Source of the DNA: Raphanus sativus
Lineage: Eukaryota > Streptophyta > Magnoliopsida > Brassicales > Brassicaceae
Assembly (NCBI RefSeq): GCF_000801105.2
Contig: NC_079511.1
Location: 22,777,792 to 22,841,791 of the forward strand
Direction of reading: 5' to 3'
Length of the DNA stretch: 64,000 nucleotides
Shown here: positions 12,397 through 25,500 of the stretch, one piece after another
Numbering within the stretch: the first letter of the stretch is position 1
Layout of the letters: each line of letters begins with the position of its first letter
Notes under the pieces: model-generated
What the model was told of the DNA's origin: nothing
Database searches by the model: none
The model's input: only the letters and a program-made list of their open reading frames with translations
Translations under genes and position numbers: made by a program

Positions 12397-12432
12397 ACTA
12401 GATGATTCTCCCGTTCTCATGCACGAGAATAA
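12397..12432 (-). mobile_element. Helitron-like 3' terminus
   Basis: Read on the minus strand, a short imperfect hairpin (ATTCTCGTGC ... GGGAGAAT) is followed about 4 nt later by CTAG and then T. Hairpin plus CTRR is the Helitron 3' end signature. The 5' end was not located. Confidence 0.45.
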
Positions 12433-14754
12433 ATACTTATAAAATAATCAAATAATAATAATTGTTAAACATTTAAATATGTTGTTTATTATTTTCGTAA
12501 TTCTATAATTTGTATTTATGATAAATAAATAGAATAGTATTAGGTATCATTACATAGAAATAAGTATATATACATTTGCTGACAAAAAAGTATATATATT
12601 TGTTCATAACTTTTAAGTTATTTTAATTTATATCATGAAAAATGTTATACTACGCATTATTATGTTTTAGATATGCGATGTCATGTATAGTAATTTAGAT
12701 CGGTTCATATATGGTATTGTTGAACTCCATATTTGTTTGCAAAGTAAACAACAATTTATATGTTCTTTGAGAAAAAGATATAAAAAGCTGGAATTGCATT
12801 AATAAATAATTCTAATATTTTTAAAAAATTATGTATGTTATTTTAGATATAACTATATAAAATAAATTAAAGTGCTATGATATTGAGAGTTGAATAAGCA
12901 AACCAATTCTGAAGTATTTCAAAAATTAATCGATTAATTATGAATTCATAAGGTAATTACACCCAAAAATTCAAAAGATTTTATCTAAACGTATGTTTTC
13001 ATCTTAATTAGATATTTTATTTCAAACATGATATTTTAGACAATTCAAATGTTAATTTTGGGATATGTTTTGCACCTGTTATTTCAAACTGAACAACAGT
13101 TATTTTTTTTTAATTTAATAAGATTAAAATTAGATTACTATTTTTAGCTTCATTTAGTTCAGTTCATCCTTTTATATTTCTAAATATATTTTATAAATCA
13201 TATAAAATTTGATAAGTTTGTTTAAAATACATATAAACACAAAAAAATTGTTGTAGTTGTACTCATAAACATATTTTATAATATTTGAAAATTCATGTAC
13301 ATATATGAATGTTTATAAAGGAACTAAATCTTAATAATTGGTAAATCATCACTTTTTTAGAATTGTGAATACATTTTATAATTAATTTTATCTATGAAAG
13401 TTAGGTAGATTTTTAATTTTGAATTTTGTATTTTTTTCTTAATTTAGCATGTGATTTGAAAAAATGATATTAGATGATCACTTTACATTGTTTGAAATTA
13501 TTTTTCTTTAAATCATTTGATCAAAAATATAATCAGTATAAATATGTTTTCTTAAATATATCTAAATTATTTATTTTTATTATATATACACCTATATATA
13601 TTGAAAATATATAGATATTTGCTTTTTATTTTTGTTTTTAGGAAAATATAAAGTAATAAAAAATAAATTCGTTTTGTATATACAAAATATATATTTATAG
13701 ATATTTCCTTTTTATTATATATGGTTTTGTAACATACATAAACGAAATTTAAAAAGATAACTAAGACTTTATTAATAAAAAGGAAATTAAGCAATTTTTA
13801 GTAATGGTAATTGAATATAACTAAAATTAATTCATTAACGGTATTCGTGTAATTGACTTTTGTGACAATCAAAGTGAGTACGACACATAAAAAAACTGAT
13901 TTTTCAAATAACATTGTAGAGATATTGCTAAACCCGCATGATGCATCGTCGGTTTGTTAATAAAATATTCTTGTTGTTAACATACTGAATTATTTGAGCA
14001 AGAATAGCATATGATCATTTTTCCTATTACCATATCACTATTACTTACAAATAGGATATCAAGAAAATAACTTTAATATATATGGACCTTTTGAACACAT
14101 TATAATGTTTATAATTTGATAAAGTATAAACTATGTTAATAAGGATTAAGAGAGTTGTTTAAGATAGCTTTGACTCTAAGCAAAAATGACTAAATATGGA
14201 CTAACTAATACTCACTCCAAAGCAAGAATATGTAAATGGAAGCTAAGAGTGACATTACATCTTTTGATTTTCTATAAATAATTTCCTTAACGTTAATAGC
14301 AATATACTTTACTTTGCTTGTAGTGATATTATCTTACATACACGCTTCAAATTTTTCCTTTGTGAATAAAATTTAGGAATACATAAATTGACCTATCTTT
14401 TTTTTTTTTTTTTTTTTTGTAACTTAAATTGACCTATCTTTTTCTACCTAGTTGACTATATATTGACTGTATACGACCAAATCAAGAGGAAACGTGAATC
14501 ATTAAATTAAGGATGTTCTTATTTTGTCTAGAATTCGGTATGCATCCAAATCATATGTGCGCATCAATATCTCTTCAAGTCGTGTAAGAAACTATAATAT
14601 ACACTATAATTTTAAAAAGCAAAAATTTGAATATTTCCATTGGTTAATTCCTTATTATATCAGAAACGTAAGAACTAGATAATACCGACCACGTCTTTAA
14701 TAATCAACTTTCAAGGTTCTTGTCTTCCAAATTGATAAACTATTGTTCATTCAC

Positions 14755-14803
<49 letters not shown>

Positions 14804-14854
14804 TGTATCTTTTTGTTTTGTTAGTATTTATTTGTGGGTTAAGCTACAATAACT
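12433..14854. other. Very AT-rich gene-free region with simple repeats
   Basis: No supported gene. Contains a poly-T run at ~14399-14418 and a (TA)n microsatellite at ~14757-14814. The only moderately long minus-strand frame (13567-13794) is low-complexity Ile/Tyr/Lys and is not credible as a protein. Confidence 0.6.
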
Positions 14855-14885
14855 ACTAGATGATAATCCGCGCCATGCGCGGATT
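14855..14885 (-). mobile_element. Helitron-like 3' terminus
   Basis: The minus strand reads AATCCGCGC-loop-GCGCGGATT, a near-perfect GC-rich hairpin at 14865-14885, then about 5 nt, then CTAG followed by T. This is a stronger version of the signature at 12397. Confidence 0.55.
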
Positions 14886-14945
14886 GAGTTTTTTAAAATA
14901 TGTCTAATGCATCTTGTTATCAAGATTTTTTTTTTTACATTTGAT

Positions 14946-15475
14946 ATAGGGTAGACATTCGGATACCATTTGGTTCAGTTTGATTTGGTTCGGTTCAGTT
15001 ATGTTTCGATTTTTTTGAGTTCGATCCGGTTCGAATCTACGGGTTCGGTTTGGATTTGGACTCAGATAACTCATTTTATTTTTAAAAAGTAAAATTCATA
15101 TATACTTTAAATTTCTCAAAATATAAAAATAAAAAATTATTTATAACATATAAATGTGTATAATGCAAGCTAAAATACTTAAATTTAACATAAAATTTGG
15201 TTAGTTTCAATATTCGGATAAGAAATCAATAGATATTTGAAGTATTGGTATTTTGAATATCATTTAACTATTTTAATCATGTATTTTTAACTATTTGTAA
15301 ATATTTTCAAGTATTTTGGACAACTTAATAACATTTTATATATTTTGTATATTCTTTTAGATATTAAATTCTAAAAATAATTAATATATTTAAGTATATA
15401 AATCTGGTTTCTTTATATTCAATATCCGAAATATTTCGTTTCGGATCAGGTTCCATTCTAAAAAATATCATCTTA
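14946..15475. repeat. GGTTCGG-rich dispersed repeat, copy 1
   Basis: Begins TAGGGTAGACATTCGG, then GGTTCGG-type motifs, then an AT-rich core containing AGAATCAATAGATATTT-like sequence, then TTTCGGATCAGGTTCC. The same order occurs at 33248-33915 and, more diverged, at 62925-63480. No ORF. The right end is truncated or degraded here. Confidence 0.65.
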
Positions 15476-17147
15476 ATAACATCTAACAATTTTTGGTAAT
15501 TTATAGACGTTTTAAAAATTTTAAAATATAACATATATGAAAAATCTATTTTTTTAAATATGTTTAAGTGATTTTTTTTGATAATATTAATTAAAATAAA
15601 ATGTAGAGGATACAAATTTTTTTATCAAATATTTTTTATTTGTAATCATTAATTATCATATATATATTAATTATATTAGGTAATTTCGTAGCTTTTATTT
15701 AAGGAAATAAACTTACGTAGATTTTATTTAAGGAAAGAATTTAAGACTACTAATTAATATGATAATTAGTTTGATAAAAAGTATAATATATATTTATATA
15801 TGGACCAACATATTTTTCTAAGGATTTCTGAGAATCATTCTAGTGATGACACGTGGCTACAAAACATGTTGTAATGTTCCATGATTAATATATAGGGGAT
15901 TTAGGGATGATAACTTTGAAGGCCAAGGAAGAGCTCTTAAGTAAAAGAGAGCGAAAAGTAATCCTCAATGACAATTCTAAGAAAAGTATCAATTTAAGCA
16001 CATGCAAATATTCAATTAACTTTCCAAAAAAGCATAAAGAAAAGCAAGTTTTTTTTTCTATAAACGTTTTAGCAGTAACAATTAATCTAAATGTTCACAG
16101 TGATTACTTATTAGTGACGAAATAGATGTATTATATTGGGGTAGTTATGTGAATTTGTTTTACACAATTAAAGTTAAATCAAGCAATATAGCTGGAAGAG
16201 GTATAATTATCTACACAATAAATTATTTTTTTGAATAATGCTAATTAGCTTAATGGCTGCACTTACCATAACTAAGCACATATCCTGAGCAAGACTGAGA
16301 ACTCAACGGGCTAAAACTTTCGAATTTAATTCATAATCAAAAGCAAAAACTTACCAAAAATATCGATTCTATAAATACACTAATTTGACTATGAACAAAA
16401 TAACTATTCTACTATTTTAACATTTTGACCCAAAAAAACTATTCTACTAAATCGCAAGAAGAAAAAAAATCAAATTATTTTTCTTGTTATTCATAAAAAT
16501 TAATAATACAAATTAAGGTTATTGTTGAAAAACTTACTGTAGAAAAATAAAACAATCAACATTTAGATACATATTTAATAAAATAATAATATTCGAGTTT
16601 CTGCTTGTTTTAATTTGTGAGATAATTATAATAAGAATCTTGCCAATGAAATACTCTAATTTCTGATAAAATAATCACAACGAAAATAAAGAATAAACAT
16701 CCAAACCAGTAGTTAATTAACAAGAATAAAATACTAGTTTAAAGGCAAACCGAAGCCTCTAAAGTTTGATGTAAACCTCCGAAAAAGCCAAAAAATAATA
16801 ATATAAAAAAAGAGATACACTGTTACTAATATTAAGAGCTCACATAAACAAAAAAAAAAAAGGATCTCTCCCAAATCCACAAACCCCACTATCAATTCCT
16901 CTCCCCCATCACTCTCTCTTTCTCTCGTTTTCTTCGGCTGTGAAGCAACAGGAACTTCTAAAATCCCTGGATTTCCACAAACCCCCCTGAAAAAAAGTTT
17001 CGATTTTTGGTTGAGTCTGTGGGAGAGAGAGAGAGAGAAACAGAGACGAATCTCTTGAATGCAATGTGAGTGCGAGAGAGAGAGAGAGAGAGATCAACGA
17101 AGAAGAAGAAGGAAAGTTTGCTTTTTTCCACACTCGGAAGCACAACA
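15476..17147. other. AT-rich DNA and QWRF2 promoter/5' UTR
   Basis: No gene. A G-box/ABRE-like GACACGTGGC lies at 15848-15857. A pyrimidine-rich stretch (~16860-16940) and GA microsatellites (~17023-17038 and ~17075-17092) precede the QWRF2 start codon and are probably its 5' UTR. Confidence 0.5.
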
Positions 17148-19929
17148 ATGGTGGCCGCAGCAATCTCCGGCACCGACCCGAGAAACCCACCTCGAGATCG
17201 ACCCAACAATGGCGGAGGACAGAGAAGACCTAGAGGAAAACAGGTCCCCTCTCGCTACTTATCTCCTTCTCCTTCTCACTCCCTCTCCTCCTCCACCACC
17301 ACAACGACAACAACAACAACCTCCTCTTCTTCCTCTTCCTCTTCGCTAAAGACGAGCAAACGCTACCCATCTCCTTTACTCTCCAATTCCGCTTCCAATT
17401 CGAACAAAACGCCGTCGTTTCTACCCAAACGGTCCCAATCCGTGGACCGACGCCGTCCCTCGCCGTCTCCGGCCACCGAAATGTCGGCGGCGACGAAGAT
17501 GCTCATCACCTCCACCAGGAGCTTGTCGGTTTCCTTCCAAGGCGAAGCCTTTTCCCTTCCCATCAGCAAAAAGAAGGAAACCGCCGCCGCCGCTCCCGTT
17601 TCTCACCGGAAACCTACTCCCGAGCGGCGGAGATCGACGCCGGTTCGAGATCACAGGGAGAACTCCAAGCCTGTGGACCAGCAGCTCTGGCCTGGAGCCT
17701 CCCGATCCGTCCCCCCGAACCCGCTTTCAAGAAGCTTAGACTGCGGTAACGAAAGAGGAAAGCTCGGATCTGGTGAGAGCCCTAGGGTTTCTATTAATGG
17801 AAGGTTGAGTTTAGATATGGAAGGTAGAGATCATGGTGAGTATTTGGAAACTGGGAGAAGACCAAACAATAATGACTTAACCGCTTCTGATACTGATAGT
17901 GTCTCTTCCGGTAGCACTAATGGAGGAGAACTCTCAAAGTCAAAGAGCTTGCCACGTAACGTCATGGCTTCCGCTAGGTTCTGGCAAGAGACTAACACCC
18001 GGTTAAGGAGGTTGCAAGATCCTGGCTCTCCTCTATCCTCTTCCCCCGGTTTGAAAACTAATGTGTCGTCATCAAAGTTTGGTCATTCCAAAAGGTTCTC
18101 TAGTAGCGATGCTGTTCCTTCATCGTCTCCTCGTGGTATGGCCTCTCCTGTGAGAGTTGCTTCTGCTAATATTCGGTCTGCTTCGCCGAGTAAGCTTTGG
18201 GCGACGACTACTTCGTCTCCGGCTAGAGCGCTTTCTAGCCCTTCTCGAGTGAGGAACGAGGTTTCTGCTCAGATGAACGCTTATAACCGCAACATCAACA
18301 CGCCTTCGATTCTTAGCTTCTCTGCTGATGTAAGGAGAGGGAAGATTGGGGAAGATCGTGTTATGGATGCGCATTTGTTGAGGCTTCTGTATAACCGTTA
18401 TCTTCAGTGGCGGTTTGTCAATGCGAGGACTGAGTATACTTTAATGGTGCAAAGATTAAATGCAGAGGTATGACTTGTTCATCTATGCTTAGGATCTTGA
18501 TGTATGGAAACTCATAGTTTAGGCTCATTCCATGACAAGAGTGAGATTAAGCATGAATGTGAAATCTTACCGAACTAGAATTAATGGGAAGAGTAGTGAA
18601 TTAAGTATACTTAGTTGAAATCTTGCAAGAACATGGTCTAAGTATAAACCTAAATGCCCTTTCTTTGCCTTTTATTTCTCTCTTTGACAGAAAAACTTGT
18701 GGAATGCATGGGTATCAATCTCAGAACTGCGCCACAGCGTCACGTTAAAGCGAATCAAGTTGCTTTTGCTAAGGCAGAAACTGAAACTGGCTTCTATTCT
18801 CAGGGGACAGGTAAGAATGTGATACTTTGTGCCAATGTCTTAACTAAGATTTGTTTCTTTTTATTTTTTTGAGCTAGAAGACAGATAGATATTCTGTGGA
18901 ATTTTACTTAGTTGCTGTGGCAAGAAAAGGAAGTTTTGGATGTAACTTAAGTTAGTGCATAATGGAAATTGTACTGTAACTGGGTTAAGCAAATGAATCT
19001 GGACTTTTAGTTAATTATGTATGCATGGTTGTTTTATCAAACCTCTAGAAGTTGGTATATACTTACTTGCATAGAATCATCCCACAACATTCTGAATTGA
19101 TAACTGTAGTACTAGTACATTCTCATTGGTGTTACGTATGAACAGAAAGAATAGTACGGAATGTTGTTTTTAGTATAAGTGATAAAAAAAACTTGCTTGT
19201 GTATTTGTTAAAATTGTAGATGGGATATCTAGAAGAATGGTCTCTTATGGACAGAGATCATTCAAGTTCTTTGTCTGGAGCGACCGAAGCTTTGAAAGCC
19301 AGCACGCTTCGTCTACCAATTGTTGGAAAAACCGTGGTGAGCAGTACCTCTCTGACATAACAGCAGCTATATGATTGTTTTCGCTTTTTAAGTTTTGAAA
19401 CCTTTGGTTAACAAAAAAAAAAAACTTATGTACTTCTGGAATGGTTTAGGTTGATATCCAAGATCTTAAGCATGCTGTTAGTTCAGCGGTCGATGTAATG
19501 CAAGCTATGTCGTCTTCCATATTCTCACTTACGTTGAAGGTGAAATGCTCCGTCTCTCTCGTAGTGATTATTGAAACTGCACATGTCTTGAGTGTATTGA
19601 ACCTTGTGTTATATGCATAAAAGTTTATCTATGTTGATGATGGCGAATGTTATTAATCATATGGCTAGGTTGATGAAATGAATTCTGTAATGGTGGAAGC
19701 GGTGAATGTAACTGCAAAGGAAAAGGTTTTGCTTGAAAGATGTCAAGGCTTCTTATCAAGAGTAGCAGCTATGCAGGTAACGTATCTTCTTCTTCATAAT
19801 CATCCTGTTTAGAGATTTTAATCTGCCATGTCTACCGCCATTCTTAAACAGGTGACGGATTGTAGCATGAAGACGCACATAATACAACTAAGACCAATCA
19901 CAAGCAGCTTGACTTCACAACAACTGTAG
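17148..19929 (+). CDS. QWRF2: QWRF motif-containing protein 2 (microtubule-associated, AUG8/EDE1 family)
   Basis: Six exons: 17148-18467, 18691-18810, 19220-19336, 19450-19539, 19669-19776, 19852-19929. All have GT-AG junctions and total 1,833 nt (610 aa). The start MVAAAISGTDPRNP sits in a good context (ACAATGG); an upstream in-frame ATG in the GA repeat is less likely. The N-terminal ~430 residues are Ser/Pro/Arg-rich and basic, as in microtubule-binding regions. The defining YLQWRF motif falls at the end of exon 1 (about residue 425). Exons 2-6 form the conserved helical DUF566 region (WNAWVSISELRHSVT, MGYLEEW, GFLSRVAAMQVTDCS). Family members act on microtubules; Arabidopsis QWRF1/2 affect fertility and organ growth. 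Position next to ERV1 matches the Arabidopsis order. No lesion seen. Confidence 0.95.
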
Positions 19930-20649
19930 AAAGAAAAAAACTGATCTTCCTCAACAGAACAGATTTGTTCTTTTTGACTACTACAACAACAACAACTATT
20001 CTCACCAAGAACAGATTTGCTAACACGGTGTGCCTTTCCCTTCCTCCGAATCACTGTCCTTATCGTTTTCAAAAGGTGAGATTCGCAGTCTATCATCATC
20101 ATCCCTCTATGCTCACTCTCTCTTGCTTCTGGTAGTTCTACGTTTGTTTGTTTTTTTTTCATGTAAGATTGCAAGTAGTAATGCCTTCTAAAAAGTAAGT
20201 AAGCTTTAGTTTTTGTATACAAAAAGTTTTATATATTCCTAATGGTTCTTTGGTTTGTGTACATAGTAATTGTATTATGACACACTGATCTTGTCTGCTT
20301 TTTTTTTTAGTTGTAGACTTGCCACCGTTTTTTTATTTATGTTAAGATGTCTTGTCGTTTCTAGTTTCCCGTGCCATCATAAACGCCCTGTTGTCTGTTT
20401 GTCGATAAGCAAAGTACAACAAGTGAAAGAGAATGTAGAATGTGCGACAGAGATTTGTACCAAACCAATGTGCATATGATTACTTTCCAGCAAGAAAGTG
20501 AGACAAATGAACCAATTTCTTTTGCTTTTTTATATAATACAAAAACAACTAAATAAATGTGAAAAATCAAAAACTAGATATCATATGTTAGTTAGGTTGG
20601 TCAACTCAAAGAATGAACAAACAAAAAACAACACTTAGAAAAATCCTGA
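19930..20649. other. QWRF2 / zinc-finger 3' intergenic region
   Basis: Convergent 3' flanks. Only short frames on both strands, none conserved-looking; AT-rich 3' UTR-like sequence. Confidence 0.6.
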
Positions 20650-21768
20650 TTAGTATTTGAGCAATTGTAACAGCTTGTTCGCTACAATTGCACTTTCAGC
20701 CTCCTCAACGTCTCGGCTGATGTTATCATCAAACTCAGGCAATGGATGTTCATTGAGATCTAACAATCTTAAAAAATTCTGCGTTCTATCCGACACAACA
20801 CTCTCATGATTGGGACTGTACTTGTCTCTTCTATCCGACTCAACACTGTCATGATTGGTGGGACTGCTGGACTTATCGTCTCCCGATATAACCTCGTCGT
20901 CGTGACTACGTTTGTGACCGCCTAGAATGCCACCATAGTGACGACGTTTGTGTCCACCGAGAGCTTGTCCAGTAGGAAACTCAACGTGACATATAGAACA
21001 CTTGTGTATTTTACCGGATGGGGCCATCCTTGGCCGCGTTTTCCCTCCTGCTTCTGCGTTTGCGTTTTCAACAAGTGGTTGCAGCTTAACTCGGTGGCTA
21101 GCCTTGTGTCCGCCTAAGGCTTGGTACGAAGTAAACTCTTTTCCACATACATCACACTTGTAGGAATCAAACCTCTGCGGTGTGTCCGTCTGAGTTTGTG
21201 GTTGATGTTGTATCCGTAGTGGTTGCGGTTGTCTTTGTGTAGGCAAATTACGGGATAGCTGGAGGAGAAAGACAGCAGGTGCATCATCTTCGGACCAAGG
21301 TTCATTATAATGAGAGGGAGAAAGATTTCCATCATAATTAGAAAGCTTTCGTGATGACTGTGCGCTACTACTTCCCAATGTAAGCTCGGTAGAAACGACG
21401 TCGTCTTCGTACTCGTCTACTTGTTGTTGCTGGAACGGTATGATTCTTTGTTCCACCGTCTCAGAAGAAGAAGGAGAAGGAGTCTCATCATCATCATCAC
21501 TTGAACACTGTCCACCGAGAGCTTGTGTAAACGTCCTAAATCGAGAAGTATATACATCATCAACATAATCCTGTTGTATTGATTGGTCACTACTTTGTAA
21601 TCTTGGCTCAACGCAAACAGTACCAGTCGCACACTCTTCTTCCTCTTCTTTTTGTAAGCATCTTCTTTTTGGAGAATGGTTTTGGATTGCACACTCCAGC
21701 ACTCTTTTAACGGTGGCTCTTCTTGATGGTGAAAGTTGCATCATAGCGTCAACTAATTGTAGATCCAT
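20650..21768 (-). CDS. C2H2 zinc-finger repressor with EAR motif (ZAT-like, C1-2i type)
   Basis: Intronless, 372 aa. Two plant Q-type fingers: [21 protein letters not shown] (about residues 205-225) and [21 protein letters not shown] (about 257-277). Both carry the invariant QALGGH that contacts DNA. A truncated third helix-like copy ([10 protein letters not shown]) follows immediately, without its cysteine half. The C terminus has [12 protein letters not shown], a DLNxxP EAR motif recruiting TOPLESS-type corepressors. A basic patch (KRRCLQ, about 34-39) could aid nuclear import. The middle is acidic and Ser-rich. Expected role: nuclear DNA-binding transcriptional repressor, often stress-related in this subclass. 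Position suggests the At1g49900 orthologue, but that name is from memory. Confidence 0.9.
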   Translation of the reverse strand: MDLQLVDAMMQLSPSRRATVKRVLECAIQNHSPKRRCLQKEEEEECATGTVCVEPRLQSSDQSIQQDYVDDVYTSRFRTFTQALGGQCSSDDDDETPSPSSSETVEQRIIPFQQQQVDEYEDDVVSTELTLGSSSAQSSRKLSNYDGNLSPSHYNEPWSEDDAPAVFLLQLSRNLPTQRQPQPLRIQHQPQTQTDTPQRFDSYKCDVCGKEFTSYQALGGHKASHRVKLQPLVENANAEAGGKTRPRMAPSGKIHKCSICHVEFPTGQALGGHKRRHYGGILGGHKRSHDDEVISGDDKSSSPTNHDSVESDRRDKYSPNHESVVSDRTQNFLRLLDLNEHPLPEFDDNISRDVEEAESAIVANKLLQLLKY

Positions 21769-22543
21769 AATCCCGTTTTTATCGTTTAAAGACAGAAACT
21801 TTGGAGTGATTCTTAAGTGCTAAGTGCTAACTTATATAGTTGAAGCGAAAGTTCAGTCGGTATAACTTTTCCATTGTTCTCGTTACTAGAAGTAATCGGA
21901 TTATGGAAAGTGAGCTGTCAAAAAAAGAAAAAGATTTACAAATCCCGAAATATTCTATACTAAACTCAATCTAATAATAATAAAAAGTTAATTTTTTTTT
22001 AATATTTCCATATTATGACTATGAGTGACAGTATTATAGAAGAAACATTACTAAAAAGGGTCGATTCTCTTGCAACTCTAAAATGGCAATTAACCAAAAC
22101 AAAATAAGGAAATTTTCTCTCTTTTTGAGTTGTAAAGCAAGTACCAAACGCGTAAGCGTCTGACAGCTGATAAATATCCTTTTTTTCAAATATTAATTTC
22201 ATCGTGGTATTATGTTAAATTCAACTTAATAAGATTACTTTTAGTGCAAGTAATTCATAGTCAGTTTCATTGAAAAAGTTACTTGGATAATAGTCTTAAG
22301 GAAATAAATCCTAATACAATATATCTTTGTTTCAATCCTAATACGATGAGAAAAAATAGCATATAATTTTTTTGCCAAAAAGCCTATCCGTAAAAAAAAG
22401 AGATTATTTTGTATTTCAAATAGATGGTCGGAGGCTTCAGACATTTTTGATATCGGTTTGTTTGTTTTTTTTTGCTTCTTTTTCTTTGATTTATTTTGCT
22501 TTCAGTCATTTAATTTATTTGATTGTCAATTTATTTTAAATCT
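21769..22543. other. Zinc-finger promoter and LINE flank
   Basis: No gene. Upstream region of the zinc-finger gene, AT-rich, ending at the LINE target site (22544-22559). Confidence 0.6.
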
Positions 22544-22593
22544 AGCAAAAAAATTGATTTTTTTTTGTCGACAGCATTACAGACTCATGTAGA

Positions 22594-25500
22594 CTATGTA
22601 AACCAAACTGGTTGCTCTGTATCCATATGGACAGTAAACGATCCGCCATAATGTTTTGCGTCCTTGGTATATGGATAATCTCTGAGCTATGGAAACTCCT
22701 TTTAGGACTCCTGATGTCTTCTAAGTAACTTGCAAAAGCCGGCCATTCTTCTGGTTCCGAAACCATCTTCGCCAATTGAGAATAATCCGTTGCAAATGTA
22801 ACATTATATTGCCGCAAATTCCGCATGCATTCCATTGCCCAAATGAGAGCCTCCACTTCTGTGTGTAAAAGTGACTGACTAGCCCTTGTGTTTCTTGCTC
22901 CCAAAAGTCCTTCGAATCCTTCCAAGGTACTATACCATCCTTGTCCTGAAAAGGTGTCATCCGTTTTCCATGATCCATCCGTAAAACACCAACGTTCCGA
23001 TCGAGCCGGGGGAACCGTGTCCGCTGTATGAGTAGCAGCATTCTGCCTCTGATCCACCTCTTTCTGTGCTTCCTTCGAAAGGAAAGCCTCTGTGGTTGCC
23101 AGTTGAAGAGTATCCCTAGGATCCATATCCATATTGCTAAATACTTTATTATTTCTTGCTTTCCATATATACCAAAGTATCCAAGCAAATTGATGATTTT
23201 CCATTGATGGCCTGATTCTCCAGAATAGGTAATCTATATTCGAAAATAAAGACTGTCCTGGAAAGTGATCATGATGCGTTGGAATCCCGGAGAGGGCCCA
23301 AATTTGAACTGCTGGTGGGCATTCAAAGAAAACATGATTTATAGATTCCTCAGATGCTCCACATCTATCACAATTAATATCCCCTTTAAGACTTCTTGAT
23401 CTTAAATTCTTCCGAACTGCTAAACATCCTGACACCATTTGCCATAGAAAATGCTTCATCTTTGGTGGACAACGCACTTTCCAACAATGAGCTTTAAGAT
23501 CAGTTACTGTAGGTCCAAACTCTATTACCCCTTTGTCCCGATCTGGATATGCTCGTTCTACCTGATATCCTGATTTAGCCGTATATTTTCCATTTTTTTG
23601 TAAAATGCCAGCCATCCCGATCGACTGTTTGTATCCTGCTTAAAGGTATACTCTCGACAATTTTAATATCCTCAGGATCCATTATCTCCTGTAGAGCTGA
23701 TAAATTCCATGAACGTGATGCTGTGTTGATGAGAGAATCAACCGTAAGATCTGGTAGAAGAATATTTTGTTTTTTGTTTGCTGGTCTCGGGCGGTTGGTT
23801 GGGAGCCAGGGATCATTCCATACTGATATGGAGGACCCTGATCCCACCCTTTTGATTAGTCCTCTGCTAACCAGAGATCTAGCAGAGACCATACTTCGCC
23901 AACCATAGGAAGATGAGTACGATCTGATCGGTTCCAGGGGTGAGGCATTCCTGAAGTATCGACCTTTAAAAACACGAGAGAATAGAGTATTTGGTTTCTC
24001 TATTAATCTCCATAGTTGCTTACCAAGCATGGCTGTATTGAAATCCGTGAAATCCCTAAAATCCAACCTTCCATCCTCCTTTGGCTCACAAACCTTGTCC
24101 CACGATTTCCAGTGCAAGCCTTTTGTGTTTCCACTAGGACTCCACCAAAATTGTGCTACCGCACTTGTTAGTTTTTCCACCACTGTTTTCGGAATTCGAT
24201 AGCAAGACATAATGTGGTTAGGTAGGGCCGTTGCCACCGATTTTATAATTACTTCCTTACCTCCTTTAGAAAAGAACTTAAAAGTCCATCCATTTATTCT
24301 ATTGGTTAACCTTTCCTGAACAAAGCTAAAAACTTGCACCTTGGACCCTCCCAGACTTTCTGGAATCCCCAGATATGTTCCCATCCCACCCAGATTCTGA
24401 ATTCCCATAATGTCCCTAAGTTCCTGGCGGGTAACTTCATCGATTTTATGGCCAAACTGAATTGACGACTTTTGAAAATTTATCTGCTGTCCCGAAACCT
24501 TTCCATATGCCTTAAGAATTGCCAAAATAGCCTCACACTCCTCCTTTCGTGCTCTACAGAAGAAAATACTATCGTCTGCGAAAAGCAGATGGGATACTGA
24601 AGGACAAGCCCTTGCTACCTTTATTCCGGTCAACTTTTTGTCTATTTCAGCCTTTTTGATATTTGCTATTAGTGCTTCCGTGCACATAATAAATAGATAA
24701 GGGGATAAGGGATCCCCCTGACGTAGCCCTCGATTTGGCAAAATTTGTCCTCGCGGTTTCCCATTTAACAAAACTCTGTATTCAACCGAAGATATACATT
24801 CCATCATTAACTGAACCCAATGGTGATCGAACCCCATTTTAGTGAGTAAAGCCCGAATAAAGCTCCATTCCACCATATCATATGCCTTACTCATATCCGT
24901 TTTTATGGCCATAAATTTATTTTGACACACCTTATTTGTCCGAAGCCCATGGAACATCTCTTGTGCAATTAGTATATTATCAGAAATCAGTCTCCCGGCC
25001 ACAAAAGCCGACTGTGTTTCCGAGATTAAACCAGGTAGACAAGCCTTTAACCGTTGACACAACACCTTTGAAATTATTTTATACCCAACATTACAAAGAC
25101 TTATTGGTCTAAGCTCCGCCATCCTTGTCGGTCTTTCCGTCTTAGGGATCAGGCATATATTTGTTACATTTAAACGTACATCCAACTTTCCCGTAGTCAA
25201 AAAATTGTTGACTAAATCCAGAATATCCTTTTTAATGATGTGCCAAGAATGTTGGAAAAATAGTGTTGTCATTCCATCTGGCCCCGGTGCCTTTTCTGGG
25301 TGCATCATGAACAGTGCTTGACGCACTTCCTCCTCTGTGGCAAGCCTAATAAGCCTTTGATTCGTTTGCTGAGAGATAGTGGGCCGAACTTCATCTAGGA
25401 ACGCCTCAAAATCATTAGGTGATGTAGTACTAAAAACATCATCAAAGTAATCCACCGTAACCTTCTCGATTCCATTATCCTCTACCACCCAATTTCCATT

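Noticed and set aside
13567..13794. 75-codon minus-strand frame
   Set aside because: Ile/Tyr/Lys/Phe low-complexity product of very AT-rich DNA with no splice or homology support.
17070..17147. Upstream in-frame ATG extending QWRF2 by 26 residues
   Set aside because: It lies in a GA microsatellite, gives a low-complexity Arg/Glu/Lys start, and the family begins MVAAAISG at 17148 in a better context.
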